A DNA stretch of 64,000 bases from Xanthostigma xanthostigma (Eukaryota; Arthropoda; Insecta; Raphidioptera; Raphidiidae): the NCBI GenBank assembly GCA_963575645.1, contig OY754469.1:16014001-16078000 (forward strand), written 5' to 3'. Numbering within the stretch: position 1 is the stretch's first letter; the number at the start of each line of letters is the position of its first letter. The notes under the pieces are model-generated. The model saw only the letters and a program-made list of their open reading frames with translations. It did not search any database and was not told the origin of the DNA. A program made the position numbers and the translations under genes. Shown here piece after piece: positions 37,738-49,546 of the stretch.

Positions 37738-38625
37738 AAAAAAAAAATTGGTTGTCTCTAAAGTCGGTTTACGGACGATAGTTTTACGTGATAACGTATT
37801 CCGCTCGAATATCATATTTAATAATACATAACCTAAATTTTAGTAGCTGTCAAACTATATTTTTACCGACTAATAATTTGATCAACCAAAGCAAAATACA
37901 GTAGAATCCGGATAAAGCGACTGTTAAGGGACCGGCTATATTACGCCGTACTAACCGGACGACGCACAAAACGGCATGAAATTTTATATAATAATATCTC
38001 ATTTTGACGTGCGTTGACACGAAGTTAACGCAGTGATTCATCAAAAGGGGAAAAAATACTATGGAATTTACTCGGGAATAAAACAGCGTGCATCTGGGAA
38101 GGAAGGGAGTGGGTGCATCGAGATAATGCAAGTATTTGCCCTTGAAATTATGAATCATTTTGAGATGTGCGTCGTTCTAACCGAACAACTTTTAATAAAT
38201 TAAGTCGCTGAAAGCGGTTGATCGCTTTAACCGGAGTCGTACTAAACGGATATACTTTCGCAGTATGTTTTATGAAAATCAAACTTGAGGTTGCATTTAC
38301 GTCGTTAAAAGCGGTTGGCCGTTATAAACGGAGTCGTACTATTCGGATTCTACTGTACATATTTTTAAGCAATTATAAAAGACATTTAAAAGAATGTATA
38401 TATATTATATTATATTTGTTAACAAACCGTATAATTTATCTGGCCATCTGTCAGATGTAGCTTTCGCTGGAACAGCCGAAAAAAATGTTGAACGCACACT
38501 ACTCTCTGACGTCACGCGAGAAGAGAGAGACTATCGCTTATATCGCGCTCTCGCTTGCGGAACGTTACTCTTTTTCGTGCGTGCAGCCGGTGTTTCATCA
38601 ATTTATAAGACGTTATCACGTCAAT
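37738..38625. mobile_element. Repeat Y, split by a MITE
   Basis: The left piece 'ttggttgtct..aaagtcggtttacggacgatag..cgctcgaatatcat' and the right piece 'acgttac..ctttttcgtg..gcagccggtgtttcatc..ataagacgttatcacgtca' are found joined and uninterrupted at 54840-55038. That compact copy shows the region in between was inserted. Confidence 0.7.
37899..38355. mobile_element. TA-flanked pogo/Tigger-like MITE
   Basis: The ends CAGTAGAATCCGGATAA and, inverted, CAGTAGAATCCGAATAG are flanked by TA (37897-37898, 38356-38357). Sub-terminal repeats 'gcggttg.cg.t' and 'ggagtcgtact' occur twice. A minus-strand ORF inside has no clear transposase motif. Confidence 0.8.
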
Positions 38626-39079
38626 AAAAATGTTTATATGATTAAAGCTAAGAGAATTTTTAAGTACTGAGAACTATTAGGTTTTTTCTTTATTTTTCGT
38701 CTCGATTATTGAACTAAACATACCTGTAGCTAAAAATCTATTGGTTTTAAGCTATACGCCCAAGGACACTTTTTCTTGGTGACCTTTAAACTATAAAATA
38801 AAACCATTTTCGATCAATTTAACCGAGAATCAAATCCCGGTTTGTGCGGGATCCTTTCTGTACAGTAAAACGCTTTTGGCTAAGATCTATGGCTTCGATT
38901 TACCCAATCGTATAGCCGGCTAAAAAGTATCTTGTATTTTAATTTTGGATAGCCGTTCATAGTGTACCAAGGTTCATGAAAATCCCTCCGGACTAAAACG
39001 AAATTTCAGGCGGAGATCGCATTGCTATTAGGTGTGTTGGTTTTGAAAAGATTAAAAAAGCTGCGTTCTAAAAAAATTG

Positions 39080-39540
39080 CCAAAATTTTCCGTAAGCCAT
39101 TTTACTTTGTGACCACAGCGATATGAACAGTCCGGCGTTTCCATTCAATTTCCAGACGCACGAGTTGTCGTCGTCCTGCTATTGTTTGAACGTCGCGGCG
39201 GCGACACCGTTTTAACGATCAGCCAGAGCGCATTTTCGTGACGCTAGCGACCCAACAACCAACAAACACTAACAGAAGCATGACGAACGGACGCCATTGT
39301 TGATTCGACACGCCACTGCCTAACCAGTAATGGCGCATTGCGACGTCCGCAACGCTGGACGTCTGACGACCGACGTCGGAACGGAACCACTTCGGCAGTG
39401 CTGCGATCTGCTGTCCGACAGGATAATGACGGTGCAATCCGGCATTCGGTCATTGCGCGTTTAAACCCCGTCGAACCAGTTTCAAACGTTTTTCTTTTCC
39501 CGATCGCGGTTTTGAATCGTCCGCGTCGGTTCTGTTTTTC
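39080..39540 (+). promoter_or_regulatory. CpG-rich block, candidate promoter and 5' UTR exon
   Basis: Within very AT-rich surroundings this block has dozens of CpG dinucleotides (for example 'gtcgcggcggcgacaccg', 'cgaccgacgtcggaacgg'). It ends at 39540 directly before GTAAGAATAA, a strong splice donor. Inference: it is the first, non-coding exon and promoter region of the plus-strand gene whose ATG exon starts at 43270. The short ORFs on both strands across it are typical of CpG-rich DNA and are not called. The transcription start is not determined. Confidence 0.5.
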
Positions 39541-42500
39541 GTAAGAATAAATAAATATCTCTAATAAGTGCCCAACGTTCCGAAACGTATATATGCAGAC
39601 TTTCTATTTTCAATAATAAAAAAATGGGAATACTCAAGTGCCAAATCATTGTAAATGTTTATGAATTTTCAAAACGATTTGTGTTGCCTACGTGCTAAAT
39701 TATTGGAATAGGTACATTTTCGGTATGTTTTCACTCAGCGACAGAGCTACGCGATCCCAATCGCCGAAATCCAAGTCGTGATTTTTTTCAACCAAATTAC
39801 ATTAGCGAAGAAACATTTAAATACTGAGTGCGTTATTATCGGAAACTCTCCTTTCTAAATAAATAATTTAAAAAAGGGATCATTATTTTCTTATGAAGAT
39901 ATAATTATAGTATATTCATAGTACAAATTATTTTCCTGTACAAAAGAAAAACCTGTTCTTATGAATGCATAAAATCTAGATGAAAATAGAATTTTCAAAA
40001 AACGCGAATCAACATTTTTATAAAATAATGTGCAGTTAATCCTGTTTTATTTGCGGTGAAAGAACTAATTATTACAATTCAATTATAGTCAATTTTTAAA
40101 GAAATTTTAATCGAAAACATTATCTGTAAACCTTTAAATTTTTGGCCTAAAAATTTCTGAATAACAGTTTAACTTGTTAGCATTAATTATTCTTCATTTA
40201 TCTAGTCACGCGTTTTATTTTTATTAAATTAATTAATTAAGAAATGCAATCAACTAATTGAAATTAAATACCCTATAATTGAGTATTTGCTTGTGGACTT
40301 TTCCTTTCTAGACGGCCGTCAACGAAGCTAGTATTATCTTGATTAGCTTGATGGACTTTTACATGTGTTTTCACTTTCATTTGAATCCATTAAATTTTTT
40401 TTAAAATCTATGTGAATTTACTGAAATATTTTCATCAATCTACAAAATTCAATATATTTTGTAACCAATTATATTATCCGTAAGGGTTACAGAGTGCAAT
40501 TTTGGCTTAAACAATGTGTTAGGTTTTCGATCCCGTTTCAAGTATTTCTTGTATTTTTTCGCATGATTATTACGCAATAACTCGGTATTAAATTATTTTT
40601 AATGCATAGTTTAATCACATTTTCTTCAAGGCCTAACCATTTCATGCGTACAGTAAAAATACAAGCGATGAACAAATGTGTGAAATTCAATTACATTGTT
40701 TTCAAATTAGTATCGAAAAACTATCCAATATGTAGTCTCTATAATTTTGAGTGACTTAACATCAATTTAAAACATCAAAGCAGAGACTCGGATAAAGCTA
40801 ATTTAAAATCAAAGTGAAAAATCCAACTTCTTTTCAGATTTCGTCAAGTTGTTTGTAATACGCCGGGTTATTTTAAGTTTGAAATGAAATTCTTAGCAAC
40901 TGCTGTAAAAATGTTTTTCGTTTCCAGTGGATATTACCTATAATTTAATTAGGGTTTTAAACTGCTAACATTTAAAATTTAATGAAATATCTATTCTATT
41001 TTATGATAAGACGATCGTGTTTCCGATTTCCACTTTGCTTCGTAACTTCGCCAAAAAGAGCGTCGAAACAAAGAAGATGTTTTCAATTTGTAATATTATG
41101 TAGGCACTTTGGGTCAAAATAACGTTACAAAAAAGTGTCTCGCAACGTTTTATCTTCTAGATAGACATTGTATGTGGAAGTTGAAAAAAACTTTGTTGAA
41201 GTTAAAATCAATTTAGATCACTGGCGTATAATAAATATACGATCAAAAAAATAGGTTCTGTTGTTAATGTGATATTTTTATTTTAACTAATAAATAGTTC
41301 TAGTTTGTACCGACAAATAAAGTACATTTAAAACTAATGGACATATTAATTTGTATAGATTTGTGTGTTGCAACGACTTTTTCGCTCGCTCTAGGGCTTG
41401 GCACTGGAAGAATTCACAGATAGATTTGAAAATCGTGATTCTTTTATTGCCATACCTTGTGGTCTGAGCAACGACTACTTCGACGATCGAAAACATTTCC
41501 AATCATCTTTTTATTATCTATGAGTTATTTTAATTTGGATATTGATTACCATGCATGTGTTATTTTGAATTGAAAATTGCTGTTACGGTAGTTCTTTTAA
41601 CCATTAAAATAACTTTACTATGTTATTGGAAAGCGTTTGTTCTCACTCAAGAAGGAAACTTGAAAAAAAATACAATATTGCGTTTCTGTCTTCATAAAAT
41701 TATATTTTGAAAATTAAGAATAATTAACAAATCTAAAAATTCATGATTGAAGAATTAATTTATTTATTTACTCCATCGTGGATACATAAAAAAGTTTTAT
41801 TTAGTAACATCAAATATGAAGATGTGAAACGCGATTTCGTCTTTTAAGTTCCCTTCTTGACAAGGGAAGAAGTTTTGTGTTTTTTTAATGAGAATAAGCG
41901 CAAATATTTTTTAATAATTTTCATGTTATTTATATTGTATTTTCAGATCATCTTTCAACAATAAAAAAAATAATTTTATTATTAAATAAGCTGTGTTTTT
42001 ATTTCTTATACCTACCTTAAGATTGAATTGAAAAACTGCTAATAAAGTGTTCTATAAAAAAATATTATTTTACTTTGTAAGATTTTCACAAAATATACTA
42101 ACTTCCTAACAAGATTTTTTGAACGCAGTATCAGTTCATCCCCGTTTTGTCGTAGTGTAATTAATATAATATGACTTGTGTTACTCGTCAAGAACTAAGA
42201 AGTAGACATTTAAATCGCCTATATACAGAGTGATCGGTATTTGCTCGCATTCCTGTCGGGAGAAAAAACTGTCGACCAATTTGGGATGATTTAACATCTA
42301 TCACTTGGAGGTCGGAAATACGCCATTTTCGAGAAAATCTACTTGGGTTTTCTTTTTACAAAAATATGAGTTTTGGGAGTTAAAAATTAAAAAAAATCTC
42401 ACTTTTTGGCCTGCATTTTTCCATGATCTGATAGCTTACTATATTGAGCAACCTTTCTACAGCTAAAAACCACGTTACTGTTAGATTTTATGTTGTGTGT

Positions 42501-43269
42501 TAAAACTTACAATAAATAAAAAAATATAAAATAAAAATTCTTTGCAGAAGTGTCATTATCACAAAAAATAACACATTTCCGACCCCCAAGTGATAAGGTT
42601 AAATCATTCCAAATTAGTCATAGTTTCTTCTCCCGAGAGGAATACAAGCAATTACCGCTCTCATAAAGAGAAAATTGTTATTTTTGGAATCTATGCTGCC
42701 ATTACTTCTGAAGTCATTTGGCGAAACAATTTTAAAGGAGATGTAAAATTTTTTTTTATAATAATTTTAGAAGTGCGTTTCTGACGATTTTTGTTGATAT
42801 CGAGTATTATAGATTAAACGCCTCAACGGTCTGGGATAATTTCAAGCGAAAATTCAAGTACATATTTTCAAAAACTCACGTTTTTACATTGGTATGTACC
42901 GAAAAAAATTTGGCTAATTCTTTGAAAAATATAGTGTTTCAAAATTTTTGTACTTGATTCTATGACAATAAATTCAATAAATTTGCATCAGATCAGTTCC
43001 TAGTAACTTCGTTATTTCGCAAAATTCGGAATTTTGTCTACCTGTGTACCTAGTACCTACTCTTTTATTATTTAGACGCTTTCAGTTATCGAGCGTCTAT
43101 AATCTATACCTATATTATTTACTAGGTTATTCAAAAATATTATTATAATTGTCAGTGCCGTTAAATAGGAGATTTGCATAAAAATCAGGATCAATAGAAC
43201 AACACAATTGAAACTTTTAATTCAGCGTTAGCAATCCTTCTTTTAAGTTCCTTAATTGCATTGTTTCAG
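39541..43269. other. Probable first intron
   Basis: It is bounded on the left by the GTAAGA donor and on the right by a TTGTTTCAG acceptor. It holds the inverted-repeat element at 42239 and otherwise AT-rich sequence without recognisable features. Confidence 0.4.
42239..42652. mobile_element. MITE with 80-bp imperfect inverted arms
   Basis: 42239-42321 and 42575-42652 are inverted copies. Shared motifs are 'tgctcgcattcctgtcggga' / 'tcccgagaggaatacaagca', 'atgatttaac', and 'cacttggaggtcggaaat' / 'atttccgacccccaagtg'. Non-coding. Confidence 0.7.
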
Positions 43270-43270
43270 A

Positions 43271-43381
43271 ATGAGTCCAATAGAAAACGTCGTACCAAAT
43301 TTGGAGCATCCAATTCAGACCAATAACAATGGTTGTTATAAACAAAATAGGTCACGTGACCTGTTTGGTGTCCAATTGGAG
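43271..43381 (+). CDS. First coding exon of an unrecognised coiled-coil protein gene
   Basis: The exon starts at 43270 after a good acceptor (TTGTTTCAG) and ends at 43381 before GTAAGATG. From ATG 43271 it gives 37 codons, MSPIENVVPN... ending DLFGVQLE, and leaves phase 0, which fits the next exon at 55403. The peptide has no recognised domain; it is polar and Asn-rich, typical of a flexible amino terminus. The start is the only ATG in frame near the acceptor. An odd point is the E-box-like palindrome GGTCACGTGACC inside it (43350-43361), which is probably chance. The link to 55403 is an inference from phase and splice sites across a 12-kb intron. Confidence 0.6.
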
Positions 43382-43853
43382 GTAAGATGCGTCATAATAT
43401 TTTTATATGATATAATTTGAGTAATTTATTTTTTTATCAAAATTGTAGGCAACTATGTGGTTATGCAATTATATAGGTGCGGGGGGGTCATTTAATGAAG
43501 GCTAAAGACTCCCGATATTTTAATTTAGGTTTCTTAAGCGTTTATTTGTTTTCATAGCGACTTAACGTATTTTTTACATAGAAAACATAAAAAGTCGAGA
43601 TTGTTTTATGGAAGCAAAAATGATTGGAACTATATAATCTTCACCAAAAAATTCATTTTACGACAGCTTTACCTTATCAGTGCCTAATGGAAACTTTCAT
43701 TAAAAACAATAGCTTTTTCTTGTTCGACGCCAATTATTTCGATAATATCCAAAACTACTTGCCATCTTCAATCTTTATTGACATTTCTTTAAGTGAATTA
43801 CTTTTGTATCTATTGATTTGTCCTTTTTTACTTACTTTTATACCAGTGGTGGA

Positions 43854-44455
43854 TTTGCTCTAAGGCCCAGTAGGCCCGGGCCTAGGGCGGCCAATCGTGA
43901 CAAAACACATTATGGCGTATGGCAGGCAACACTGCACGGTGCAGTCTGCACCGCATCGTATAACAATAATCTTCCTAAAAAAGTTATCAGAATATCTAAT
44001 TTAGATCAATATTTTAGACTGTTGAGTTTTTTTTTAAATGCATTTAAAACAGACAATTTATTAAAACCAACAATGTTGGGCTATAATGTCGAGAATTTTT
44101 TTTATAAATTTGAGTTTAGGCCACATAACGATCTTCTAAGATGAATTTACGTCAGCTTTGTTGATAGCACGCAACGTCTAAGTCCAAAAACGAGTTCGTG
44201 AGAGTGTATATATATGTATATAGGTAGCGTATATTACATGTTTTATTTAAATATGCAATTATCTCTGAAACAACGGAATATATTACAAATTAGCAGCTAT
44301 TATATTTAACTAAATTTCTGAATCGATTTCAATAAAAGTTGGCAATAAAGTAAATTCATATCTATAGTCTATATGATGGGTGCTGAGAAAGGGGCGGCTG
44401 GTACTTTCTACATGGCCTGGGGCCTAGGGCGGCTAAGACCGCAAATCCGCCACTG
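43854..44455. mobile_element. hAT-like element
   Basis: The ends CAGTGGTGGATTTG and, inverted, CAGTGGCGGATTTG are near identical. Inside each end lies 'ggcctagggcggc'. The flanks (TTTTATAC, CTTATAAC) are only loosely alike, so no clean duplication is claimed. Plus-strand ORFs crossing it are chance. It lies in the inferred large intron. Confidence 0.7.
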
Positions 44456-46339
44456 CTTATAACTACTCTATTTGACACAGTCTTTAGTTAGCTTAAAGCA
44501 TTGTATTTTCAATATTAAACAGTCTGAATAATAATAATTACCGTCTTGCAAAACAAATAATTCATATTTCAAATGCAGGGATATTTGGTAGTTTGGCCTG
44601 TTTTTCACTTACATTTTCTTTCTTAAAGGTAATGTTTGTGTAAGGTACTATACTATCGAGTCCACAAAAAATATTTACCTATAGCTACTTTTAGGTCTAC
44701 ACAAATGTGTTTTTGTCAAATACCAAGTGTCTTTTAAATTATTGTTCTATATTTTCGCAACACAACATTTGCTTAGTATTTTTTATATGTTAATTTAGTT
44801 TTTGAGTCACTGTGGGTGGATTTAACAAATGGATTGCTTGAATTAAAGATGGTAATACAGGTTTCCTTATTAGGTCTGAAAACAGTAATTGAGCGGTCAG
44901 ATTTTGTTTTTCATTTTGTGATCTTTTATGTCGGGACACCTACGTGACGCCACGCCAGTTCTATTTAGAACTATCATTCACCTAAATAATTCCCAAACTA
45001 TATTTTCGAACTTTGGAAATATCAATTTTTCTTAATTTTTATGCTAACTGAAATTTGATGTAAGCTATTATAACGAACATTAAAAATAACTTAAAATATA
45101 AACGGTCTCAGATTTCTATCGTGCAGTTCGGACGCACGATTCATATAATATAACTGGTTGTGTTACAGTTTACATAATTCTTTGTATTGCTTGCAGCTTA
45201 CAGCTTTTACCGCATCAGTTTTCAATTGTTAGTATAATTCAGACATAACAAAGTTCACGACCAAAACAGTTGTACACCCAAAGCGGGGGTTAAAAGCATT
45301 AATTTAATGTAACAATTACCTACGATATATTATAGTCTTAAGATATGAACTGTGTAAGTATATATGTATTTCAAATTCTTGTATTAAAGTAATTCATTAA
45401 AGTTGAAATTTTACTTTTTGAAATTATTTTAAAATTCTTATGATAATAATGATTAAATTAAAAACATTAGAAAACGTCTACCATAAGTACTAAAAGAGAA
45501 AAAAATGTTGTTCAACGCACAAAGTAAGTAGATATAAACTATTATAAATCCATCGATACAAAGCTGATTTCGTTAGTTGGTGTAGCTTATGACGCTTGAC
45601 GGCTAACGTCTTTAACGCTGAGATACATCTTTTGGTTTCGGAGTTACGTTCGTCTAAACTTTAAACGTAACGTAGCTGCTCTTTAAAATAAGCTTGTTGT
45701 TTTCTGTAAGCATATTGTGAGATGTTTGAAACGATTCTGAACGATTTTTATTTTTAATGTCCCTTACTGGAGCAAATTTGGTTGTTATGTCAAAAAATTA
45801 ATAATATATACCTCTCTAAGTATGAGTAATTTCTAGGTACCTTCTTTATAACCCTCTAAAACCTCTGTAAGTGAGAAACAGAAACCTCTATAAGAGAAAT
45901 AGGCAAGACGGCGAGGAGTTTTGGGTGTATTTTTCGGGCACAGGCGAGATTATTGTTGGAATCGCTTCGTTTTAGGGTGTAGTTCAACCCCCTAAGTTTG
46001 CTTACAAATTGTTGGTGTGCTTGATTTTATAATTGACAATTTGTGACGAAAATAGTACTTTATATTATCTCCGTTCTTCTTGACTTTTAGTATAGCATAT
46101 GCATTGAGAAAGTTGTTCCTTATGAAATTTCCTAAAAAATGAGCACTGACAGATGTCGCTAAGTGCAACTGTTAACTAGCAAATAATAAATAAATAATAA
46201 AAAACACGTTTTTTTTCACTATTTTTTTTACTAAAAAATGACCGCACATAGATGGCTGAAAATTTTCAAATATGATGTCTATGTTGACCCAAACATGCAT
46301 GAATAATTTTAGCGTCATCAGTCAATTACTTCTCGAGTA
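44456..46339. other. Intron sequence without identified features
   Basis: AT-rich. A 40-bp relic of the 'tatagagg' MITE family occurs at about 45855-45895. Otherwise nothing is supported. Confidence 0.4.
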
Positions 46340-47433
46340 GGGGAGGACGGGGGAATGGCGTTCACTTAAGGAAAACATGGTGTATTTTTTAAATTATTTA
46401 TTATAAATCAAAATTAAGAAAAGTAACACAGTCTTTAATTATCGAGTAATCAACAATTAGACAACAAAAGCATATATCTTTGGCCTACTAGTAGTAACAA
46501 AACATTATTTAAAAAACATGTTTGGGCGGCATTGCCCCCGACTTTGGGTAATGCCGCTCAGGGTACGGGGTAATGACGCTCAAACATGTTTTTTGGAATA
46601 TAACAAGAAAGATACATTTTAATTAAAGAAATTTAATGAGATTAACCTTATACAATAAAAGTAAACTCTACAATCACAAATTACCGTCAATTATCCTCAT
46701 TTGTACGTAAGATTAGCCTTTTTCAATTTAACAAATATAGTAAAGTCTTTGATGTCCAATCAATTTCAATTATTATAATATAATATTTATTATTAGAGGT
46801 AAAACAAATTAGAAATAGAAATATTTTATTTTTGGACACAATAATCACAGATGTATCTATCTGGCGAGTCCCACCCTGAACATATAGCATGAGCCCACAG
46901 TCCGCAGATAGTGCAACGATACCACAACTCGTCATTTTTTCCAAATTCTTTGCAAATAATACATTTATTATAATTTTCATCATCCACATTCATTTCGTCA
47001 TCACTGTCATCGTCGCAAAGGTGCTCTTCATCTTCTCTCCCTGAAGAACTTTCTTGTAAAATTTTTCTCTTGTAAGATTTTTGTTTCGTATGTTTGTTCT
47101 GTTTGTTCTTTCTTTACATTATGCAACTTAAGTTGCTCTCTGTTATAGAACAGTTTTATTGTCAGAAAAGTGAAATTAATAATTAAATAAGTATTAAAGT
47201 TTTGGACTTACCGACAAAAAACACCTAACCAAAAATTAGATCAGCGTGGCCGAAAACGAAGAAACGCACTTCACGGTCGTATGACGCGAGCTGACTGCCC
47301 GTTTGCATCGCTGTCTATTAGAGGCCCCCTCCCCTCACGCTTCACGCGACGTGGCGTGTTGCTACGTTTCATTTTGACAGAGTTACAGGGGTGAGCGCCA
47401 TTACCCAGTGAGCGCCATTCCCCCTCCCTCCCC
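46340..47433 (-). mobile_element. TA-flanked pogo-like DNA transposon, internally deleted
   Basis: The ends GGGGAGGACGGGGGAATGGC and, inverted, GGGGAGGGAGGGGGAATGGC are flanked by TA (46338-46339, 47434-47435). A second inverted motif ('tgccgctcagg', 'gtgagcgccatt') lies just inside. It carries the minus-strand remnant of a transposase tail (46826-47113). The catalytic DDE region is absent, so the element is non-autonomous. Confidence 0.8.
46826..47113 (-). pseudogene. Carboxyl-terminal zinc-finger remnant of a pogo-like transposase
   Basis: A minus-strand frame opens after a stop at about 47114 and ends at TAA 46826-46828, giving about 95 codons without an obvious start. It reads a basic stretch, then an acidic one (EDEEHLCDDDSDDEMNV). 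A compact Cys/His cluster follows: CIICKEFGKNDELWYRC, CGLWAHAIC, then YICDYC and the end VQK. The spacing C-x2-C, C-x2-C, H-x3-C, C-x2-C is PHD-finger-like. This is the tail seen on many insect DDE_1 (pogo/jerky-like) transposases, where it follows the catalytic domain. Here only the tail remains, inside a TA-flanked element with matching ends, so it is a dead fragment and not a host gene. Confidence 0.75.
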
Positions 47434-47578
47434 TAATTAACGATCATTTTTTTTTTGTTTCCTTAATTGCAAATTGCGCCATTTTTTTCACAAACGGGTT
47501 TCGCTGGTCGGACCAAGCCAGAAAAATCACAAATCCATTGAACTTTAGTATCCCGTTGGAATTTTTGGAAAAAATTAA

Positions 47579-47684
47579 TTCTAACCGATTTTATAACGAT
47601 TGAATATTGGAAAAGTTATATGGTTTTATACGTTTGTCTAAAATTGGTTTCGCTTAAAAAAAATCGTTATAAAATCGGTTAGAA
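47579..47684. repeat. Perfect 23-bp inverted repeat
   Basis: TTCTAACCGATTTTATAACG plus ATT at 47579-47601 is exactly inverted at 47662-47684, separated by 60 nt. Probably the core of a small MITE. Just downstream, 'gcctgaatccgcctctgg' (47840-47858) resembles a hAT end. Confidence 0.75.
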
Positions 47685-48200
47685 TTATTTTTTTCTAAAA
47701 CTCGTTCATGAATTTTTAGTTCCTTCAAATTTGTTTTCATCTTTTTTTCAAATTGAAGTCGCTTTTAAAATTTAAGTCGTATCTTAACTTTTGCCGCCGC
47801 TCAAATTGTGTCGCCCTAAACCCGGACCTCGGGAGCGTAGGCCTGAATCCGCCTCTGGCCCCTTACGAAAATCGCTTACTAGGTCCGGTCACAGTAGGCG
47901 GGTGTGATAATTATTTTTAGAAATATTCGTCGTAATGTCGATATGAAAATTCACAATTTTATGTTTTATCGATTTTACACACCGCTTCACAACAAATGCT
48001 CGCAATATACCTTTTCATGTCTTCAATTAAAAACGCATTAAGCGTGTTTCCATGTCTAACTTTTTTTCAAAAGTACGTAAAATCGGTTTTATGTTATGTT
48101 TGTGTACATACATTTACTGTTTTAAACTAAATTATAAAAAAACCTCTAATTGACTAGGAGTCTCATAACAAATATGAATTTATTGTGTGTTGAATGCACG

Positions 48201-48821
48201 CTCTAAAGTAGTAATGTGTCCACATGACTCTTTATTGGGAGATGGGTCCGTGCGCTCCGCTCACTAAAAAGAATCGCTCAGAGCGAGTCGTCCAAATAAG
48301 CGTCACTAGACAGTACGCACTACACAAGAGTGCAGACTGAAGAGGTGTGAACTGTCATCATACATGCTCAGGAGTCATGTAGCATTGCACAATACACACA
48401 CCCAGCTCTAAGCTCATTTTAATATGATTCTGATCTTATATTATTCGCATTTAGGATAAACTATAAAGTATAATAAAAGCTTAACAATATTAATGTTTAT
48501 TGTTACAATATTATATCTTTGTCAACGACGTCAATATGAATGGTTTAAGTCACTGTAAGTTTAGTACTATTACACTTACAGTGTGTCATTCAACATTTAA
48601 TTACTCAGCAAAGATAACTCCGTACATGCAAAATTCACTAGTGCCTCTGTGGCCTGTGCTGTGTGCGCTCTGTAAATGTGCGAATGCAACAGTAGAAAAC
48701 AGCTCAGCATAGAGAAATGGCGCTCGGAGTGAGTCATTCACAAAAAAAGCGACTCGCTCCGCTCCGAGAAAGGAGTCGTTCATTATGAACGACTCGCTCA
48801 AGACACAATACTACTCTAAAG
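48201..48821. mobile_element. hAT MITE with perfect 8-bp target duplication
   Basis: The element (48209-48813) has ends TAGTAATGTGTC and GACACAATACTA. It is flanked by CTCTAAAG at 48201-48208 and 48814-48821. Sub-terminal 'gagcg', 'ggagtc' and 'gactcgctc' motifs are repeated in both orientations. Non-coding, 605 bp. Confidence 0.9.
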
Positions 48822-48831
48822 CATTTTTAGG

Positions 48832-49546
48832 TAGTACAGGTAATAGAGTCGTTATTTTCGTCCACATTGCACTATCCTACAACTTTTTCTCGTTTCCTTA
48901 AATAGGTTCAGTATCACGTATTGACCCTAAATGCACAAAATCCTTACAAATTAGGCGGGCGGAAGTGCCGCCATTTTGACAAAAACCGTTTCAGCCCATA
49001 TCTCCGTAACCGTGCACTTGAGGCCAAAAAAGGTAATAGCCTTTATTGTAGATAAATAAATTTACTATCTTTTTTGTTCAATAATTTTTTTTGTATCATG
49101 TTATGCGTTATAACTTGAAAAATATTAATTTTAGAAAAAAAGTTTAAAGTAAAACTTGTAGAAAATTTGTAGATTTACAACTTAAGTCATTAACATTTTA
49201 TTGTTTAAACAATTATTAGAAGAGATATCTATGGGTCCAAAAGTCAATAAACAAATCGTAATAGTTGAATAAGTCGTAAACGGTAAATGATACAAAAAAA
49301 AAATATTGAACAAAAAAGATAGTAAATTTATTTATCTACAATAAAGGTGATTATCTTTTTTGGCCTCAAGTGCACGGTTACGGAGATATGGGCTGAAACG
49401 GTTTTTGTCAAAATGGCGGCACTTCCGCCCGCCTAATTTGTAAGGATTTTGTGCATTTAGGGTCAGTACGTGATACTGAACCTATTTAAGAAAACGAAAA
49501 AAAGTTGTAGGATAATGGAGAAAAAATTTCTCTATTACCTGTACTA
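48832..49546. mobile_element. Foldback element with arms of about 265 bp
   Basis: The ends TAGTACAGGTAATAGAG and CTCTATTACCTGTACTA are exact inverted repeats. Both arms contain 'gggcggaagtgccgccat' or its complement, 'catatctccgtaaccgtgca', and 'ttactatcttttttgttcaa'. Arms 48832-49100 and 49286-49546 are highly similar; the centre is about 185 nt and weakly palindromic. Non-coding. Confidence 0.9.

Larger units (their letters stand above)
37443..38870. mobile_element. Foldback MITE, 'GACCCCGCACAAACC' family, interrupted copy
   Basis: The left arm (37458-37563) and right arm (38718-38866) match the family at 30594 and end in 'ggtttgtgcgggatcc'. Between them sits an unrelated repeat (from 37738) which is itself split by a pogo-like MITE. 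Confidence 0.65.

Noticed and set aside
39219-39544. Overlapping ORFs on both strands of the CpG-rich block
   Set aside because: GC-rich DNA lacks stops by chance; the frames are Arg-rich and differ on each strand with no domain.
43818-44144. 108-codon plus-strand ORF inside the large intron
   Set aside because: It starts within the hAT-like element and reads across its terminal repeat; chance frame.
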